Below are positions 13,301 to 28,300 of a DNA stretch of 64,000 nt, piece after piece. Under the pieces are notes generated by a model, which was not told the origin of the DNA, ran no database searches, and was given only the letters and a program-made list of their open reading frames with translations. The stretch spans positions 2,854,450 through 2,918,449 of the forward strand of contig NC_020167.2 of assembly GCF_000224145.3 (NCBI RefSeq), written 5' to 3'. Source of the DNA: Ciona intestinalis (taxonomy: Eukaryota > Chordata > Ascidiacea > Phlebobranchia > Cionidae). A program made the translations under genes and the position numbers. Numbering within the stretch: position 1 is the stretch's first letter; the number at the start of each line of letters is the position of its first letter.

Positions 13301-16300
13301 TTATTTGATTGTTACGATCAGGTTTATAAGAAACAACCCAAGCTACCTTCTATGCACCGCCCTACACAAGTTTCTGCGAGATTCTGATCATGTGACCACC
13401 ATTCGAGGGGCCGTGTCCGACAATAGGGAAATTCCTGCTCCCGTCACCCTTGAAAAAGGTTTCTTGATTCTGATTGGTCAATGGTCCGAACTAATGACGA
13501 GCTTAAAAAATGAGGCATCTGGAGTAAAAAATCGAAGAAAAAGGATTTCCTCTGCTCCTTTACCTATGAGGCAAGAACACAGGTGAGGAGTAATGTGAAC
13601 AATCTGCGATTTTGTGTTTTTTTTTGTTTAAAATAGGGGAGGCCCTTTGCCGCCCTGACTTTAAATAGGATGTATGTCAGGGTTGGTCCATTATGCATTT
13701 TGTTTTTATCAAAATTTATTTCTAAGTAAGTCCAAAGAGTTAGTGATAGTGTCAAAAAGTTAAAGGGTAAACTGATATTGTAGAACAATAGGACTTTCTT
13801 TGCCAATGTGCTCTGTTTAAATATTTATAAATAATTTGCGTTCAATGATTAGCAGCTTGACAGGGGCATGAGGTATATAAACAATATAAAAACTAGAACT
13901 CCCAACCAAACATTAATGCTCTCTAAAATAATTATGTACTACTTTGACACCATAATTATCATGATACGTATTCCCACAGGATCGTGACAGGTACTTCAAT
14001 AAAGTACGACGGCAACTTGGATATCGTGATGTTTTCTGAAAAACCTCTCGACCCGGAAGCTCCAACCATGGATGACAAACCTGATGAAGAAGATATTCAA
14101 ATATTGGAAGAAGAAGAAACTCTTCAACTAGGAGTGGATGAAACTTTGCAAATGGAAAATCTGGAGAAACAACATTTGGTGTCCCCAGGTAGGGGTTGCA
14201 TTTTATAATTCGAATTTTATACATATATAAGATGTTTTTATATTAGGTTGCAACATGAATTAAAAATCTTCTTTCATTCATTAACTTTAGGTTTTTACAT
14301 TCGTTTATAAATTTTAAGCCTGCATTCATTTATAAGTTTCCTTTAAAAGCAACACGGTTTGTTATATTTGTTTCATGCTTATCGAGTTACCACGCATTTA
14401 ACGTTTTTTTTCTTTGATGTCTTTTAATGGCTGACAATTTAGACAACCCACAAAGAAGTTTCTTTATTCTTCTTTTAACTAACCACAGGTTCTGCTGGCA
14501 GTCCAGTGAGTCCGATAGACAAACATATAAATGAACGAGCAAAACTTATGCAAGGGAGCGATGTATTTTATGATCAACAGCATAACATGTACAGGTACCT
14601 TCACAATTAATATGTTTTTTCTAAAACAGATTCTAGGTCCTTATTAGTTTGTTCATATATATGTGTAGTTTGCAACACATAATTTTCTAATGTCAAGGTT
14701 GGACTTTTTTTTATATTTTTTCCATCTCTTTTTTTAACCCCCCCTTTTTTTTCACCTAAAGTTGGATGCAAGGTCAGAAGCCAAGTTCAGATCCCAAAGA
14801 TGAAACAGTTACATCACCTGCTCCTAATGAAAGGTGATTATTATATCAATGCGGTAACATACCTTTTAATTGATGTTTGCCAATTTATAAAAAGATAAAA
14901 AAGAAAGAAAAGCAGTTATTTATAGTAGTCAAGTTTTTTTTTTTGTATGGAGACCTTATTCCTGTAATAAAGTGTAATTTGTTTGCCTCATATTTTTACA
15001 GCATGAACTTTGGTCCTGAAATAAAGGAAGCCGACCCTGACATGACTATTGACACATTGATTCAGAACATACAGAAGCTCGAATTTTCAGTGGATAAGCT
15101 GTCCAAGTATCAGGTAAACACACATTTTCAATATTTTGGAATGTTAGTAGGGTAGGGGAAGATGGTACAACTTTTTATTTCATTTCCTTGTCCAATTTGG
15201 TAGTAAACAAAGAAAATTGTAGAAGTTATAATATCGTATCTTCACGACTCCTGCAGACTTTTGTTACGACTCCCGCAGACTCAAAACACGATGAGGATAT
15301 TCTGATGTTATGTGCCTAAGGTGTCCCATCTTTCCCCACCCTACTATACAGCATTTTCTGTTCAGTTTCATAGATGAAAAATATAGTTTTGATGTTTACT
15401 ATTCGCATTTTCCTATATTTATGATGTAAAATAAAAAAGTAAACTTAAAGTAAAAAAAATGTAAAAATAAAAAAAAGTAAAAAATTTAATCATATTTTAT
15501 TTAAGTGTTGACCAACAGTTTATTCTAGTGTTGACCAACATTTTTTCCAGTGTTGACCAACATTTTTTTCAGTGTTTACCAATATTTTATTCCATTGACA
15601 AACATTTTATTATAGTGTTGACCAACAAGAACCTGATCATTTGTATAATTTTAACCTTTTTTTTCCCCAACAGGAAATGTTTTCTGGTTTTCTGACCAAC
15701 GCTGGTGCCTCAATAACTGAAGTGGAAAAATCCTCAAGTTTTGTTCAATCTCAATGTCTTGGTAGTCTTGCTGTTGATGCACACCTGTTTAATCTACGGT
15801 AGGCTATGTATTATATGATGCTGTATCAAGTTAACTGGTGCAGTTGATCTGTTTTGTGTCTTTTTAAATAAGTGGTAATATAAACTTGGCTTAGATGGCT
15901 GGATTTTGTTCTTGTGTGTCGTGGTCATTTTTTATTTTCATGTTGACCAACATTTTATTTCAGTGTTGACCGCTAATTTCTTTCGGTGTTGACCGCCATT
16001 TTTCCAGTGTTGACCAACATGTTACTCCAGTGTTGTCCAACATTTTATCTCAGTGTTGACCAACTTTTTATTTCAGTGTTGACCAACAGCAACCTGATCG
16101 TCTGTACACCCGTGAACTAAGAAGTCGTAGAAAGAGAAGAGAACCATCTCGTCGTTACAAGTCAGTACATCATCAATCGCCAAATTTAAGTTCCTTTTAA
16201 TGCATTTTAAATGAAGTGACAATTTACTCTACAAACAATTATCACTTGGTTTTCATAGAAGTTAAAACACATTAAAATTTTGACTTTTTCCTGCTTCGTG

Positions 16301-19300
16301 GCGAAGTGGTTAACCCGCCTGTCTCTAACCCAGAGGTAACAGGTTCAAGGCTCGTCGCTGCTACCGTTGTAGGCATATGTGTCTTTGGCAAGACACTTAA
16401 TGGCAATTACTCCAACTCAGGGTTGTCCAAATATCAGCTATACATAAAAAAAAGAAAAATACAAAAAATGATCACTTACAATGCACAAAGTAACATATAG
16501 AGTAACTCATAAGCTGGCACGAGGTGTATGAGCACCCATGTTATAACGACTGTCATTTTGGCCATGCCAGGAAAAGCAAGTTACATTTCTTGATGTTAAA
16601 TTAACAGTATATAAATTGCAACCACATGAATCATATACCAGAACAATGGAATGTATTGCACCTTATAATGCTCAAAAAACAATTTGTTATGTAAGTGCGC
16701 AAAAGTTTGTGACCAAAAAGATTTTCTACATAATACCATGTATTCAGCCACAAAATTTCACCTTCTTACAGATCAAGGCAGTCAAACAAGTCATTCAGTC
16801 AATCAAAGTCAGCAATTCTGTTATTTCAAGGATTTTGTTTTAATTCTTCAATAATTGATACGGCTGTGGTTAATGTTGAAGACAGGTAAGCTGTATTTTT
16901 GTCAGTTTTTTTTAATTTTTCACAAACAAATGGAAGTTTGGGGAAATTTTGTGATACACTTTAAAATTTTTTTGTGTAAAAGAGGTTTATGTTTAGTACT
17001 TTATTTTAATAGTAACGCTGCCGAAACCAAAGAGAAAAAGTCTGTAAACAAAAATAGGAACAACAATAAAAAAGAGAAAAATGTTGGCTGGCTAGAAGAA
17101 AAGAAAATTGAAAAAAGGTGATTTTTTGTTATAAGAGCTATAGTCCCTTGTCAGTATATTGCCAGAACAATTATTATTTAGGGAGTTTGTTTTTTCAAAT
17201 CATACATCATATATTTATTGTAATATTAAAACAAACTAACTGTTGATATTAAACATAATGTTTGGCAAAAAACTCTTTTCCTTTGTTACTGTGGCTAATG
17301 TAACTATTTTATTAAATATTTTAATTTTTATATTCGCATATTTGTTTAAACTAGTTAATGTTTAATAATTGTTTTTTTCAATGTTTTTCAAAGGACACGC
17401 TTGCAACTTTGCTAGCTATGCAATAAAATGCACTAACATTGTCGCATTTTTTGAGTAACATTCAATAAAACATTCTTTTTCATAGATCAACAATGAACGT
17501 AACACTTGAATGTTCAGTGGATTCCGTGAGACAACGTGTCGACATTGCACTTGTCCGATTAATTCATCAGTTTATTCAATGCTCTGATGCTATACAACAA
17601 GCAAGAACATTAATACTGGTAATGTATTTATGCTTATATTTTAACAGCCCATTCGTGACTCCTGGTTTGAAACAAGGTCCGGTATATATCTTGCCCAGCA
17701 AAATACCCTTTTAGTTATTTTTTTGTTTAACAAGTCATCTGTTTTCTCTAGTTACAAGAAAAAAATGTATTTTAATTATGTTTCATTGTATTTAGCCACA
17801 ATACTAGTATTTTTTTATAAATTCTCTTATCTTTTACTAAATGTATATGTGCTTATGCAAAATAAACTTAAAGTTATTATTTATTTAACTAATCAATTGA
17901 ACTGTTTAATGTGGTTATAAGAAAAACTTGTATTCTATAATGTCATATTTAGCCACAATACTAATATTTTTGTATAAATTTCCTTACCTTTTTCTCCATT
18001 CCTTTGTTTGTGCAAACAATTATTAGCATTGCGACTAAAAATCACATAAAATATTTTTATCTTTGTGTTTTACTCCTTTGTTTAAGTCGTAATAATTTAT
18101 CTCCAAGTTGTTTTTGACCCAGGTGAACAAATACACTGAAGGTTCAATATCTCCTGATCCCCTCATCACACATAGAAAAACTGTGTCTAATGTATCAAGT
18201 GCAAGTGCTAACAGCTCATTTGCAGACTACGAACGGTAAGTTTTTAATGTTGACCTGGAACACCACCAAGATATTATATTACAGGCCAACCAACTTTACT
18301 GTCAGTGCGGCCTTCTTATCTTAACTATTTTTAAATATTTTTCCATGTTTTGTGTTCTGCAGAGTTTGAATATTTACTGTGTTTTGTATTCTGCAAATGG
18401 CAACTTTATTTAAACTTAACATTAAACACATTCAAACATCAACACAGTTCTTATCTAAACATTGTTTTCTACATATTGCAACACAAAAATTAACACAGAT
18501 TTAGGTTCATAATAAAAATAAAAAAAATTCTCAAAATCATCACAATTTGAAAAAAATCCATTTTAAAAAAAAAACTTTTTTTTTCTAAATTCTTTCTTTA
18601 CAGTCGTGTGATAACACGTCGGCACACCTCCCCTGTTCCCGAGAACACCAGGCACCCTACGTTTGATACAGGATCTATTTTGTCATCGTCAACTGAGAGT
18701 GAATCATTAGCAAGGTGTTGGCAGGTACGTGGTTTGCTTGCATTGGTTACTGTTTTTGACCCAATGAAACTTCTGTTACTTCTGCTACTAGACATAATGT
18801 AAAAAACTTTTAGCAGCTCATCTGATGTAAAAACTAAGGGTGTTTTCAACTTTTATTAGGAGAAATCAAATAAAACTAATGAAATTTGTGATATGTTTTT
18901 TATTTATCGAATGAATGAATGTAACTTGTTTAGGGTGGGGCAACGACAAAGGTATTATATATGCCAATTAGAAATAAAGTGTAAAAATAATCAATACTAA
19001 ATGCAAATTATTTTATATTCTGGGTCAACTGTTCCTACATCTCAGGTTGTATGTCATGCATGGTCATAGGACCTCCCCCATAGATTGAAAATATATCACA
19101 AAATGTTGTGTTACTGTTTAAAAGAACATTATAATGTTTCAAGATTTCATTATATTCCTGTTTTTATAGATATTGTACAAGCTTGTTGACTTGTACAGCA
19201 TTGACCCCGACCTCAACCTACCACCTCATACACTGGTGGCTAAGAGACAAGGTAACATACAACAGTTTTATGCAATCTAATAATTCAGTAAAATAACAGA

Positions 19301-22300
19301 TTTACATCCAAATTCACACAACAGTTTTACATCCAAATTCACACAATAATTTTGCATCCAAATTCACACAACAGTTTTGCATCCAAATTCACACAACAGT
19401 TTTGCATCCAAATTCACACAACAATTTTACATCCAAATTCACCAACAATTTTGCATCCAAATTCACACAACAGTTTTACATGGCTGTGTCTTTCTGTCAG
19501 ATTGAAAAAAACACAAAATTTTTACTTATACCTAAGGATTTAGGATTTTTATGTGATTTAAAAAAAAGTATGAACTATAATAAATAAATCTTGCCCTATA
19601 TTATTTAATATGTATGTGCAAAAATCTGTGCAACAAAATAAAAATTCAAGGCAAAACAAAAAATGTTGACTAGAAATCCCTCTTACAATATCGAAACATT
19701 CTAATCTAGTTTACCTGAAACTATAATAACCTAAAACGTTTGGGCGGATTTAAAACAAAACTGCATGCTAGAATCAGTAAAAAAAGAAATTTTGTAAAAA
19801 AAAAATATTTTTATAAAAGTTAAACATCTGGTATTATTTTATTTTAGATGAATTTCGTGTCGAATCGGAACGAAACATCTATGGAAGTTCCATCTCTCAA
19901 CATGGTCTTCTGAGTGGTGATTATGTTCCTTATGTGGCAATGGTTGTCACAGCAACAGCAACTATAAATGAGGTAAAAAATGATATTAATAATTTTCTTG
20001 CAAATAAATGTAGATATGTTCTTAACTGTAAACGTGTTTTAACAACTGTTGTTTTGTTGCTATATCCTGTTTTTTTTGGTTAAATTTTACTAAATCCAAC
20101 AGACAAATAAAAGTTTAGATGAAAAAACACTACATTTGTAAATTTGTGAGAGATTTTTTTGTATTGCTGACTATTTTAACAACCCATCTGTGACCACTGA
20201 TTTGGGACAATGTTCGTTATATGGTTTTTCTATGCTATTCTTTATCAAGGACCTGGAAGTTAGGCCAGATTTGGTCCATTATCCCAACACCCAGGATGCC
20301 CATTTAAGTCTCATTTTTTTATCCTTGTTTGCTTAGAGTTACCACACTTTTTAGGTTTGTGTATGGTTTTGCTTCCTATAACTTTACAACCCATTAGTGA
20401 CCAATGAGATGGAACGAGGTACGTTATATGTCTCGCCCAGAACAATAATACTGCTAATGTGTATGTCAATGGTATCTATGTAGTAATAATTGTCATTTTT
20501 TTCTGTAGTTTCAACTTCTGGCTGAAGTTGGCGAGCTTCACTTGTCTGTATCGCTTTGCCAACTCTCGGCAAATGCTTTCCATAAACAAACATCTGTGAG
20601 GTTATTCAAGCGTGAAGGAAGCTCATCCATGCACGTCAGTTTAGCGAAGGTCCATGGTGATGTCACAGAGCATTCAAATCAGTTGAAAAAGGTTGGGATC
20701 TTGTCTAAAAATACTTAATTGAAAACCTTAAGGTGTTAACATAAAGGTCATGATAAACATAAAAATCCTATTAATGAAAATATTAAATATTAATGTTTAC
20801 CCTGCCTGCAAACTGTGCAAAAGGCTTTTTTTATAGTTGCACATTTTACAATCATCAACCAAAACTGTTAAATGTTACTTAAAAATAATCTTCTGATTTA
20901 GCAGCAATTTTAAGTGTAACATTATGCCTGGTAACAACAGGAAAAATACTCCTCATGTTTTAGCACTCTAGTTTTACATATTGAACAACCATTTTCCCTG
21001 CAGCTAGGTGTCCAAGAATATATAGTGCCAAAGTAAATTACATTTGCCATATTAATCAATGAATTTCTCTACATTTAACCACTATGAGTAAAACTACATT
21101 TTAACAAACTCACCCCAGATTTTGCCCAAAGTTTCAAAACCTATTTTTCCAAATTTTCGTCTAAAATTTTAAAAACCTGTTTTTCCCCAGGTGATCCTCA
21201 CATGCGGCGTCGGTTCATGCACCCTTGATGCTTCAACCGATCACCAACGAGATAGCGACGAGGGTAACAAATGCTCGACTGTGATTGGTCGAATCGTGTT
21301 AAACCTCCCTCAGCACCCCGCTTCACTTCATGATGTCGTTTCACGAGGAACGCGACATCTATCAAGTCATATCATGGAATTTTCACAAACCCCTACTTAC
21401 AGGTAAGGATCCATCATTTTTGGCCTCCATTTTAGGATCCATCAGTTCGGGATCATCATTTTTTGCCTAAATCCCAGGTCCTGGACAAGGGCCCTATCCA
21501 CTAAGAATAAAAAAAGTTTAGGATCAAGCGCTACAAAATGGAAAAGGAAAACGACTCCAACCATTTTTATTCTGTTTTTATCGCAGTTCTATTTAAATAT
21601 AAAAATAAATATTTCAAACAAAAAAAATTGTCAAAAGTTTTCTCAAGCTGTCGCTTATAGCTGCCAAACAGTTTCGACTAATTGAAATTTATAGATAAAA
21701 AATTCAGAACAAGTTGTTTTGTGTTATATTTTATTTAAACATTTTTTTAAACTTTATTTTTTTTCCCTAAAGGTACCCTTTAGATTTTTTTTTTTTTAAT
21801 TTTTTATGGTTTTATTTTTTGCCATTTTTTCTGTAAGCGTTTTTCTGCTTTAGAACATTTGACACAGTTGATGGAATGGGTCCAGGGTATCCCCCTGCCA
21901 CCCCATCAAATACTGGCATACCCATGACCCCAATGACCCCGAGTGCCATCACAGCATTCATAGATCTCTCACAAGCTTCATCTGAAACAAACAACACACC
22001 AGTTATTGCTAAGTAAGAAAAATAATTGTTAAATTAAAACTTTTGATTCTTGTTTATTAAACATACTGTCCCACAGAGATTGGTTGTTTTTGTCTTTTTT
22101 TGAAACAATTGTTTACACTTTTCATTGTTTTTGTCGAATTTGATTTGAAATTTGTTTTTTAAGTAGATTTAGCTTTAAATAACTGAAATATACAAAAAAA
22201 ATGAATTTATACTTTACAGCCTATCAAACCTAATATAAAACTATTCCCTTTTAAACAAGTGTTTTATTTTGAGAAGTTCTTTTCGCACACACTTTTACAA

Positions 22301-25300
22301 CAGTTATATTGTTTTTTTCAACTTTTTTACAAATGTATATAAAAATTCTAAAAAAACATTATTTTAGTTTTCCACTGGAAGCCACTGTTCCCCTTGTAAC
22401 AAATGTTGCATTTTGAGAAGTTATGTTTAGAAAAATATGTTGTTTTTTTAAATTCCAATATAATATTTTTTAGTTTCTCACTGGAAGCAGAGGGTATCGA
22501 GATCGGGGCCAGTCTCCTCCCTTCACTAAGAGCCGAGTATTCAACGGGAATAATCACTGGGAAGGGAAAGATTGGTCCCGAAGCTGAGTTTTCTGTGGTG
22601 ATGCCTAAACACTCACTCTACTTTCATTCAGAGGTATTGTGCGGAAATTAATCATTACAAATATTATAAATCCAATTTGTTTTTGGCCTAAATCCCAGGT
22701 CCATTAGAAGGACCTCACCCATACAGAATGGAACTCTAATTTCTTTATAAATACTTTAATTTGTTTAAAGTTTAAAGAACATATGATTAGAAGAATTTAC
22801 AATGTTAATATTAGCACTTTCAGCAAAAAAATCATTACGAATTCATATATCTGTAATATCTGTAATTTACAAGTTTTGACTGCTAACAAGATGAAAAAAT
22901 ATCTAAATAAATAACTGAGTTGGTTAATCCATACAGTTAAGCAAGCCCAATATAACTTGTGTTTTATTGTATCTTATTTTGTTTTGTACTTCTACTTTTT
23001 TATTATATTACTTTTTTAAAGTATTATTTTGCATTTTTTCTGTGTTATTCATTGCTGTTATAGTTATTTATGTGTTATTTATTACTATTTCCTTTTTATG
23101 GTTTTAATTTACATTTTTCTGTGTTATTTATGATTATGTTGCAGTTTATAATATATTTAACAATTTATTTAACATTTTAGAGCACCCCCTCAAACGACAT
23201 CTCCCCAGTATCCACGGGGATCGAACTTCCACAAATCAGCGCAGAGGGAGAATCCAAGCATCATAATCTTTATGATGTCACAAATGATGACACGTCCGGT
23301 TATGGAGGTGGGTTATGTAATATAGATGAGAACTTGAATGGAATTTAAACTGTTTATTTTTTTAAAGCTTACTAAAAAAATTTTTGATTAAACAACAAAA
23401 ATAAAATTTTGTCATTTAAAAAAGTTTTACTATATTAGAAATTTTGAATATAAACACTAAAAATTTAGTTTGGTAGATCACATTTAACAATAATTTTTCA
23501 AACCGTATAATATTAAACCAAGTTTCACAACTTTTTAACCATTCATTCAAAATGACAGGCTTGACAGAATTTGTTCAATCAATCACGCAATATTGGAACA
23601 TTTATCTTAATTTTTTGGAATTTTCAGATGCTGGTTTACAGATGAAGGAAGGCGATTATATGTCGATAACCATCAGGATGGGAAGTTTTGAACACACGCT
23701 TACCACCGATCTTCTTAATCAACTCATTTTCTTACAAGAAGTGTTCATGAGTGAGGTCAGTAAAGGGTTTAAGTAATTTCTTTTTTTTGTGGCAAAAAAG
23801 CACAGTTTTAATGTTTTACACATTACATGCGAAAAAGTTTCATATATTAATCTTTAATTACTAAAAATTTTTAAAATAAAAGTAGCACACAGTGTGTAAA
23901 ACTTGAGCATAATATTTATTGATTTGAACTTGTAAAATCAGCTGAAATGGTAAACTTAAAAAATAGTTAGTTGTAAGGTGAAAGCTGTGTAAATATTGTA
24001 ATACCATTGCATTGTACACCTTAAACATGATATTTACAAACAAATTTTTAAAAAATATTTAAAAATATAAACAAAAGTAGTTAACATGATATAGATTTTT
24101 CTATGTGCTAAAAAAATGTTTAGAACATTTCTGATCGTCTTGGTAACAGTTTTAACAAATATACTACATCAATATATAACGCAAATAAAATCTCATTGAA
24201 GCACATTTTACTTCCAGGTTAATGACGTGATTAAGAAACTTTCAAAAGATCAGATTGCGACATCCGTGTGGTCGGAAAGTAGTCTCAGATCAGTGGAATC
24301 AACGCAAAGCAAACCCATGTTGTATCAGCTTGAACTTCAACTTGATGTACGTTCATTTTGTTGATTATTGTTGAAAACTTTTTGTACTATTTAAACTCTA
24401 AGAGGTTGCTTCACTTACTTGTTTAATTTAGTTTTTAAGAGTGAAGTGAGTGAAAAGTTTAAAGCTTTCTTACCTTTTGTGGCAAAAAAAGTTGATTTTG
24501 TTGCTTTTTATTAAAAACTTTTTGTAGCATTCAAGGAGGTTATTTGTTTAATATATTTTTGTTTTTTCTTCAGAGTTTTTTTTAGGTAAAACTAAATTTG
24601 TTGTATTAAAGTACTAGCTTTTTAGTTAGAAAAATATTTTTTGTAAAAGGTGCACAATTAGATAAGTTATGTAAATATAATCCCAAACTTTTATGCTTTA
24701 ACTTATTAAATGAATAAAAATCTGGCTCTGAAGTGTGTTTAAACTTATATCCTTTTTTTGATCTAGGGAATTCAAATCACGGCAACAACTGCTTCAAGCA
24801 ACGCTGTTCGGTTAAAAACTGGGAAGATGGTTTTCGAATTATCCAATCGGGTGATCAGGGCGGAACCTGGCAAAAAAATAAGTATGTGTCATGAAAATTG
24901 TTGTTTTTATAGAATTGTAAAATTGTTAACCTATTTTGTATTAATCGTTGCGTTTTTAGTGGGTATATTTCTCAGCATTGTTCAAATTTTATTTTATTAG
25001 ACAGAAATCAAGGATGATTTTTTTTCAAAATTTTGTTGTGGCCGGTGTAATGGGTTTTTGTTTTTTTCAGTGCTTATTAAATCTACCCTTTTTTATTTTA
25101 AGTTTTTTTTTCTGCAGTCTTCTGTTGTAAATAATGTGTGCAAGCGGTATTCAGAAATTTTTAAAACTGTGCTTGGATTTTGATAATTTTCTTCGGTAGA
25201 AAAAAACAATCATAAAATCCTTTAATAAAAAATGATACAATTTTTTTTTGATAAAGAGCTATAAGTGCTATAAAAAAGTTAAACCTACCAAAACAAATTC

Positions 25301-28300
25301 CTCTTACCGCAGAGAGCCTGCACAAGTATCTCAAGTTATTTGGTAAAGCCCAAGTTGACTTGACTCTTTCACTTGGGACGTTGATGGCAAACAATGTCTA
25401 CCAGGAGGCTGAGGCAGAGTTCCAGCAGATGGCGTACTTCACAACGAGAATTGGGCTGCAGAACACATCACAGCAAGCACATGATGGCGCCACATACACA
25501 CACAAATCGAGCAAATCGTCGAAAAGTGAAAGTGTGTTGGTTTTTTAACATTTTTATAATTTTGATATATATATTTTAATTAACTTTAAAAAAATAAAAG
25601 AAAGTTTTAAAAAAGTTTTTTATGTTTTATTTTTAATTAAAACTGTTACACGTTCAATCGAGCTGTTTAAATAAGTAAGATGGGGTAAGTAAGTTTTATT
25701 AGCTATTTAAATCTAAAACATGTATTAACACATATTGGGGTTCGGTTCTGCAGCACAGTAATAAGTTGCTTAGATCATGACCAAAAGACAGCAGGTACGA
25801 TCCTTGATACCATTGATAGCGTTTGTGTCATTGGGCAAGACACAAGAGCCATTGCTACAACCCAGTAGTCACAAATAGGTTGCCACAACCTGGGTGTTGG
25901 GGCAATGGATCAATTCTGGCTTAAATCTCAGATCCCATGGTATGCCATGTTGTGGGGCTTCACCCACGTAGAATAGCATAGACCTAACCTCCCCAAAGCT
26001 TTTTCTTGGACCCTTTTAACATGTGAAAATTTTTCGCAATCCTTCACAGTTAATAGTATAATACATGCAGTACTTTGTGTAAAATTGTATACTCTCAGTG
26101 ACTCCCTAAAGCTTGTTATGCGACCAACAATGCCCAGTTTAGGAAGCCTTGACATACAATGTGTATCTGCCCCTAAAACCAGTTTAGTATCTTTTACATG
26201 ATTTTGTAACATTTTTAGATCTTCAAGTTCCACCTTCATCCAGTTTTACTCCGGAAGATCAGATGGAGGACAACAACATCATCCTCATCAGTTTGTCACG
26301 TCCTATATTTTTTGTGCAACCAACTGCATTCGATAAAGGTAACAAATATTTTTCCATTAAAAAACTTAATTTGAATCGATTAGGATTTAAGGTGAAATAA
26401 TCATGCATAAAACCAGTTTCCCTTTTTAGATAAGTTAATTTGAGTTACTGACATTTTATGAGTGATAGATAAAAGAAAGTATATGTCTCAATATGAATGA
26501 ATAAATGTAACTTACTCTATCCTCACATGGCCAGAAAACGACAATCATTATAACACCTCGTGCCAGCTTACAAAATACCATGTATGTTACTTTGTAGGTG
26601 ATAATATTAAAGCATTTCATATAGTTTACATATTTTTATAATTTTCCCACCCAGCCATTTTGTTGTTCCTTGCGTACAAGAACGCATATGATGATTGGAC
26701 GGAGAAGCGAGCGGATCTTCACGAGGAAGTGAGGCACGCAACTCAAGAGGTCAATTCCCATGATGATGTTTTCATTTGCAACTCGCGAAATTTTTATATT
26801 CACCCTTTTTTGGTTATGAAATGACCTAAAATTGATTACATATAATTTGACTATGTTGTTACTGGCCTGCCTGTCACAACTTATAATTGTAAAATTTGAA
26901 ATGCATAAAAAGTTGAACAAAAGTTAATTTTAACAACATTATTGGAAATTTGTATAAGAAATCCGATAATAATCAAAATTAAATTAATAGTCGTAAAAAA
27001 ACAACATCATTGCAGGTTGTTGGAGCTATTCATGCACGACGAATGATGAACGCATCATCGAACACGGTCGCCGTTAGCAACTTATTCCTCCAACTATCAG
27101 TACATGACCTTGGTATATGCTTGCCTGTTGCTCAGGATACCAACTCATATGATGTGAGTGATATTTTCATTATTAAAATTTCTAAATTCAATTCACATTA
27201 ACTGTTGGGTATGATGTTTTCAGAATGTGTAGTAGTATATGTTTTGTTTGTTTATATAGCTGCTTGTAAAGAGGGAGTATTATTAAATAATTATGTATTA
27301 TTCTTTTTAATATATCCCTTTTTTAAATAAATAAATTTAACTTATTGCCTTCATATAGTGGCAGTGTCAGACATTATAACACGATTGTCTTGTTTCATAC
27401 ACCTCGTACCCGTTTACAAGTTATCACATGTGGTTGTAAGTGATAATATGTAATAATATGTAATTCAGTAATATTTAAAACTTTATGGGTAAAAAATTGT
27501 TTCATACACCTTGAACCCGCTTACGACGTTACGAGTTATCACGTGTTTGTAGATAATAAGATGTAATTTTGAAAATAATATTTAAAATATTCAATCCTTT
27601 ACCATAATCCCTTTAAATTCTTTCACACCCCACAGATTTCAACTCAAGAAGAACTTTCTTCTGCCCTTGTGTTAACAGTGGACAATACATTGATCAGTGC
27701 ATGTTATGCAAAGTCCTTGGTCACGCGTGGTAACTTCAAAGGCTTCTGTCTTCGTTTTACAGATGATTTTCAAACTTCTTGGGATGATTGGAACCCAGGG
27801 TGTATGGGATCTAAGAATGTGGTCATGAATTCGTTCCTTGTACCTGCTGGTACTTATGAGGTAAATCTTTTGTTATCACATGAGTTGTGTGCCAACCATA
27901 TTTACATGGATATGCTATAACACAATTCTATAGTACTTTGGGGTAAGATGGGACACATTTAGCGCATAATATTCAAATATCCTGATCAGGTTTTTAACAA
28001 ATAACAACAGTCTATTAGAGTCTTTGGGACGAGAATATGGGTTTATAATTCTTTAAATGTCTTTGTTTTACTACTAAACGGGACAAGAAAAGAGGATGAA
28101 AAGAGAAAAATGAGTCATCTTTCCCCACCCTACTATGTGTGTTTTATATATCAAAGACATCTTTAGTGGTTTTCAATTTAAAAAAAATAAATGTTATCAA
28201 AAAAATTCGTTAAAAAACTAATTTAATGTGAATACACGTTAGATCATGTTAATCTTGCCCTGTACTTCAATATTTTTAAATATTTCTAATTGTATTCCTT

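Noticed and set aside
16293..16380. tRNA gene
   Set aside because: A- and B-box-like motifs are present, but no cloverleaf with a proper anticodon stem can be built, and the sequence continues into a repeat body shared with other copies.
19300..19480. Possible CRISPR-like array of 25-bp repeats
   Set aside because: The repeats are contiguous with no unique spacers, and the genome is animal; it is a minisatellite.
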